In this document: piece after piece, positions 61,866 to 64,000 of the stretch
Position numbering within the stretch: position 1 is the stretch's first letter
How the letters are laid out: each line of letters starts with the position of its first letter
Notes under the pieces: model-generated
Told to the model about the DNA's origin: nothing
Seen by the model: only the letters and a program-made list of their open reading frames with translations
Databases searched by the model: none
From: UBA1563 sp041671545
GTDB lineage: Bacteria; Bacteroidota; Ignavibacteria; Ignavibacteriales; Ignavibacteriaceae
Assembly: GCA_041671545.1 (NCBI GenBank)
Contig: JBAZBI010000001.1
Span: 434,001-498,000 of the forward strand
Length of the DNA stretch: 64,000 bases
Direction: 5' to 3'
Program-made: the position numbers and the translations under genes

Positions 61866-63397
61866 CTCTCAAGGAGTTCTCCACTACTCCTTTTACACAC
61901 TTAAAAGATTTCAACGATAATATATTTTTAGTTGTTCATCAATCATTAGTAGAAAGATCGCAATTCTCTAATATTTCCGCTTTTCAAAACATTAAACTAT
62001 CAGGAAATTTTTCCTCGTTTTCCTACGAACAAATTTATGAAATCACAAAAGTTATTGCTGGAGCAATGCATGCAGAAGGATTAGTCGATCAGAAACTTGT
62101 ACCAATCTTAACGAGTAATCCGTTTGATATAATACTAACTTCTATCAGTTTATGGCGTACTAACGCGGTTCCCGTTCCGTTAAACATTCATCTCTTAAAA
62201 AGCGAATTGGAAGAGCAAATAGATTTTCTTAAAGTTGAAAACATAATTTGTGAAACTAATTTTGCAAACGACTTCCCTTCACTTAAAAAATTCTCCTCCT
62301 CAAATATTCCTTTAAATAAATCGATATTATCGACAGATTTCCAAGCTTCAGACACTGCAGTATTATTGTTCACATCAGGAACAAGCGGTAAACCCAAAGC
62401 TGTTCCGTTGAGTTATGATAATTTATCCTCTGCTTACAATGCAGGAGATTCGGTCTTCAATTATTCGGAAAATGATTCATGGTATCTCAATCTTCCTCTT
62501 TATCATATTGGGGGATTTTCAATTCTTGTGCGGGCAATTCTTGCCGGATCAAGTATCATTTTACCGGAGTCGAACGAATTAGAAACGTTAAAAAATAATT
62601 TGGAAATTGTTAGACCAACTTTAGTTTCGCTTGTTCCAACACAGTTAAAACGAATTTGTGAAACTGGTGTTCGTCCGAATATAGAATTGCGCGCGGTATT
62701 AATTGGCGGCGGTTTTTCAGATGAAATGATTCTTACACAAGCTGCAAATCTCGGATGTAAAATTTATAAAGTTTACGGATCGACAGAAACGTCTGCGTTT
62801 GTTACCGTCTTAACTCCGGATGATATTTTTCAAAAACCGAAATCCATCGGCAAACCTCTAAAGAATGTTGAGATAAAAATATTTGATGAGCAGAGAAATA
62901 TTCTTCCAGCAAATGAAGCTGGCGAAATCGGAATTAAAGCTCCTTCAATTTTTAGTAGTTACTTAAAGAACGAAACTGATTCAGATGCTGCTTTTTATAA
63001 CCAATTTTATTTGACTGGAGATTTTGGATTTTTTGATACCGATGGTTATTTGTACTTAGAAAACCGAAGGACGGATTTGATTGTGAGTGGTGGAGAAAAT
63101 ATTCCGCCAATTGAAATTGAACAAGCAATTTCGTTATTCCCAAACATTGATGAAGTTTGTGTGTTTGGATTGCCTGATAAGGAGTGGGGTGAAATTGTTG
63201 CTGCGGTTTTTTCTTCAAAAGATGGAAGTCAGTTAGAAAGTTCTGAGCTGAAAATATTTCTTAAAAAAAAACTTGCAGCTTTTAAAGTACCGAAGAGATA
63301 TTTTCAGTTAGATAGCTTACCAAAAACAGCGATCGGGAAAATAAAACGTTCCGAATTAAAGAAGCAATTTAGCCGCTCTACTTCATCTCGTACTTAG
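61862..63397 (+). CDS. menE: o-succinylbenzoate-CoA ligase
   Basis: A 511-residue ANL-family AMP-forming ligase. Motifs: VLLFTSGTSGKPKAVPLSY (P-loop), YKVYGSTETSAFVT, YLTGDFGFFDTDGYLYLENRRTDLIVSGGENI and the C-terminal LPKTAIGKIKRSEL with the catalytic Lys. The men neighbourhood sets the substrate. Its end overlaps the convergent Sua5/TsaC gene by 20 bases. menF, menD and menC are not in the window. Confidence 0.92.
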   Translation: MTLKEFSTTPFTHLKDFNDNIFLVVHQSLVERSQFSNISAFQNIKLSGNFSSFSYEQIYEITKVIAGAMHAEGLVDQKLVPILTSNPFDIILTSISLWRTNAVPVPLNIHLLKSELEEQIDFLKVENIICETNFANDFPSLKKFSSSNIPLNKSILSTDFQASDTAVLLFTSGTSGKPKAVPLSYDNLSSAYNAGDSVFNYSENDSWYLNLPLYHIGGFSILVRAILAGSSIILPESNELETLKNNLEIVRPTLVSLVPTQLKRICETGVRPNIELRAVLIGGGFSDEMILTQAANLGCKIYKVYGSTETSAFVTVLTPDDIFQKPKSIGKPLKNVEIKIFDEQRNILPANEAGEIGIKAPSIFSSYLKNETDSDAAFYNQFYLTGDFGFFDTDGYLYLENRRTDLIVSGGENIPPIEIEQAISLFPNIDEVCVFGLPDKEWGEIVAAVFSSKDGSQLESSELKIFLKKKLAAFKVPKRYFQLDSLPKTAIGKIKRSELKKQFSRSTSSRT

Positions 63398-64000
63398 CAA
63401 CAGCTTTTTTTATTCTATCCATCAAAGCCACGCCAAGCCCTTCCAAAGGAAAAGGTTCAATTAAAATGCAATCAAGATGCAGATCATCTAATTTGTGTAG
63501 AGTTGAAAAGAGATTCGCCGCTGCTTCGCTCACCGAACCAGAGGGAGATAAAATTATTTCTCTATCGAAATTAAATTTAGAGAAATTTCCCTTAAAAAAT
63601 ATTGCACCGATTTTTTCATTTTTATGCTTTTCAATATTCTCAAGGGTAAGCATTAAAATCGGAGTTAGAGGTGAATAATGAAATGGAAGTTGCCCTGGTG
63701 AATTTGGGCGATCGGATTTTTTCGGGAACAAATTTATTTCCCCTATCACGTCTCTTATCAGTTCAACCGGAATTCCTCCGTGACGCAGAACAGTAACATC
63801 ATCTTTCTCAATCAATAAAATTGTTGATTCAATCCCAATACTACATTTACCTCCATCAAGGATCATATCAATTTTATCACCAAGTTGTTTCTCAACATGC
63901 ACCGCACGCGTCGGACTCAACTGACCAAAAAGATTCGCACTCGGCGCTGCAATTGGAGTGTCGCTTTTTTTTATCAACTCCAATGCTATTGAATTGTTAG
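63378..64000 (-). CDS. Sua5/TsaC L-threonylcarbamoyladenylate synthase, truncated by window edge
   Basis: The open frame runs to the right edge, so the N-terminal part is missing. What is seen begins near NNSIALELIKKSDTPIAAPSAN, in the YrdC domain, and continues through LFGQLSPTRAVHVEKQLG, DGGKCSIGIESTIL and VLRHGGIPVELI. It then has the Sua5-type linker SPGQLPFHYSPLTP and a C-terminal Sua5 domain. The enzyme makes the precursor for t6A37 of tRNA. It is the long Sua5 form rather than short TsaC. Confidence 0.88.
   Translation of the reverse strand, partial: NNSIALELIKKSDTPIAAPSANLFGQLSPTRAVHVEKQLGDKIDMILDGGKCSIGIESTILLIEKDDVTVLRHGGIPVELIRDVIGEINLFPKKSDRPNSPGQLPFHYSPLTPILMLTLENIEKHKNEKIGAIFFKGNFSKFNFDREIILSPSGSVSEAAANLFSTLHKLDDLHLDCILIEPFPLEGLGVALMDRIKKAVAKYEMK

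Noticed and set aside
1..64000. tRNA and rRNA genes
   Set aside because: I looked for the GGTTCGAATCC-type T-arm and conserved rRNA blocks and saw none; a covariance search would be needed to exclude a divergent tRNA.

Overview
The window is AT-rich DNA with densely packed genes on both strands. The gene content fits a Gram-negative, menaquinone-using member of the Bacteroidota/Chlorobi/Ignavibacteria assemblage, most like Ignavibacteria. The pointers are a stand-alone glnS beside gltX, an MlaE/MlaD lipid transporter, lipoproteins, a NamZ-type DUF1343 muramidase, an EF-G paralog, secreted M3-like peptidases, and REP/RAYT elements. The taxonomic call is inference from gene content; there is no rRNA or tRNA gene to anchor it.

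Layout. 1-5312 is an accessory block on the minus strand: an edge-truncated coiled-coil/TPR protein, a DUF2513 protein, two unknown small proteins, and a large metallophosphoesterase-STAND NTPase that looks like a defence protein. 5313-8993 holds an orphan FN3-domain protein, a RAYT (Y1) transposase inside arrays of REP-like palindromes with an 87-bp perfect direct repeat and a RAYT remnant, and a roughly 520-bp non-coding array with 21-bp periodicity. 8994-16519 is minus-strand housekeeping: EF-G paralog, DUF948 and YtxH envelope/stress proteins, isocitrate dehydrogenase, a flippase-like membrane protein, Maf, SpoIID and an FN3-like secreted protein. 16674-19019 is a hybrid sensor protein with three receivers whose kinase core has lost its key residues. 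19132-21862 is a second accessory block: a BrnT toxin with antitoxin, a PD-(D/E)XK-like protein, and an MntA/HepT pair whose toxin gene carries a stop codon.

21958-27164 carries gltX, deaD and glnS. 27196-29747 (minus) is an MlaE-ATPase-MlaD operon whose ATPase has lost all its catalytic motifs. 29899-34332 (minus) holds a secreted zinc peptidase, a secreted MetX-like hydrolase and ugd. 34515-38821 (plus) holds sucD, ndk, a NUDIX hydrolase, a NamZ-like muramidase and a lipoprotein. 39085-42559 (minus) holds an M3 peptidase and a long NfeD protein.

42751-50408 is a complete tryptophan operon, trpE-G-D-C-F-aroF-B-A, with overlapping genes. In front of it is a classical ribosome-mediated attenuator: a leader peptide with two adjacent Trp codons, a strong terminator, and a 7-bp antiterminator pairing placed at the leader stop codon. 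50398-55325 (minus) has rsmD, a PilM-like protein, a ComEA-like protein and the hrcA-grpE-dnaJ heat-shock operon. 55501-63397 (plus) looks like one transcription unit, purM, a TatD-radical SAM fusion, dacB, menH, menB, menA and menE. It meets a convergent, edge-truncated Sua5/TsaC gene.
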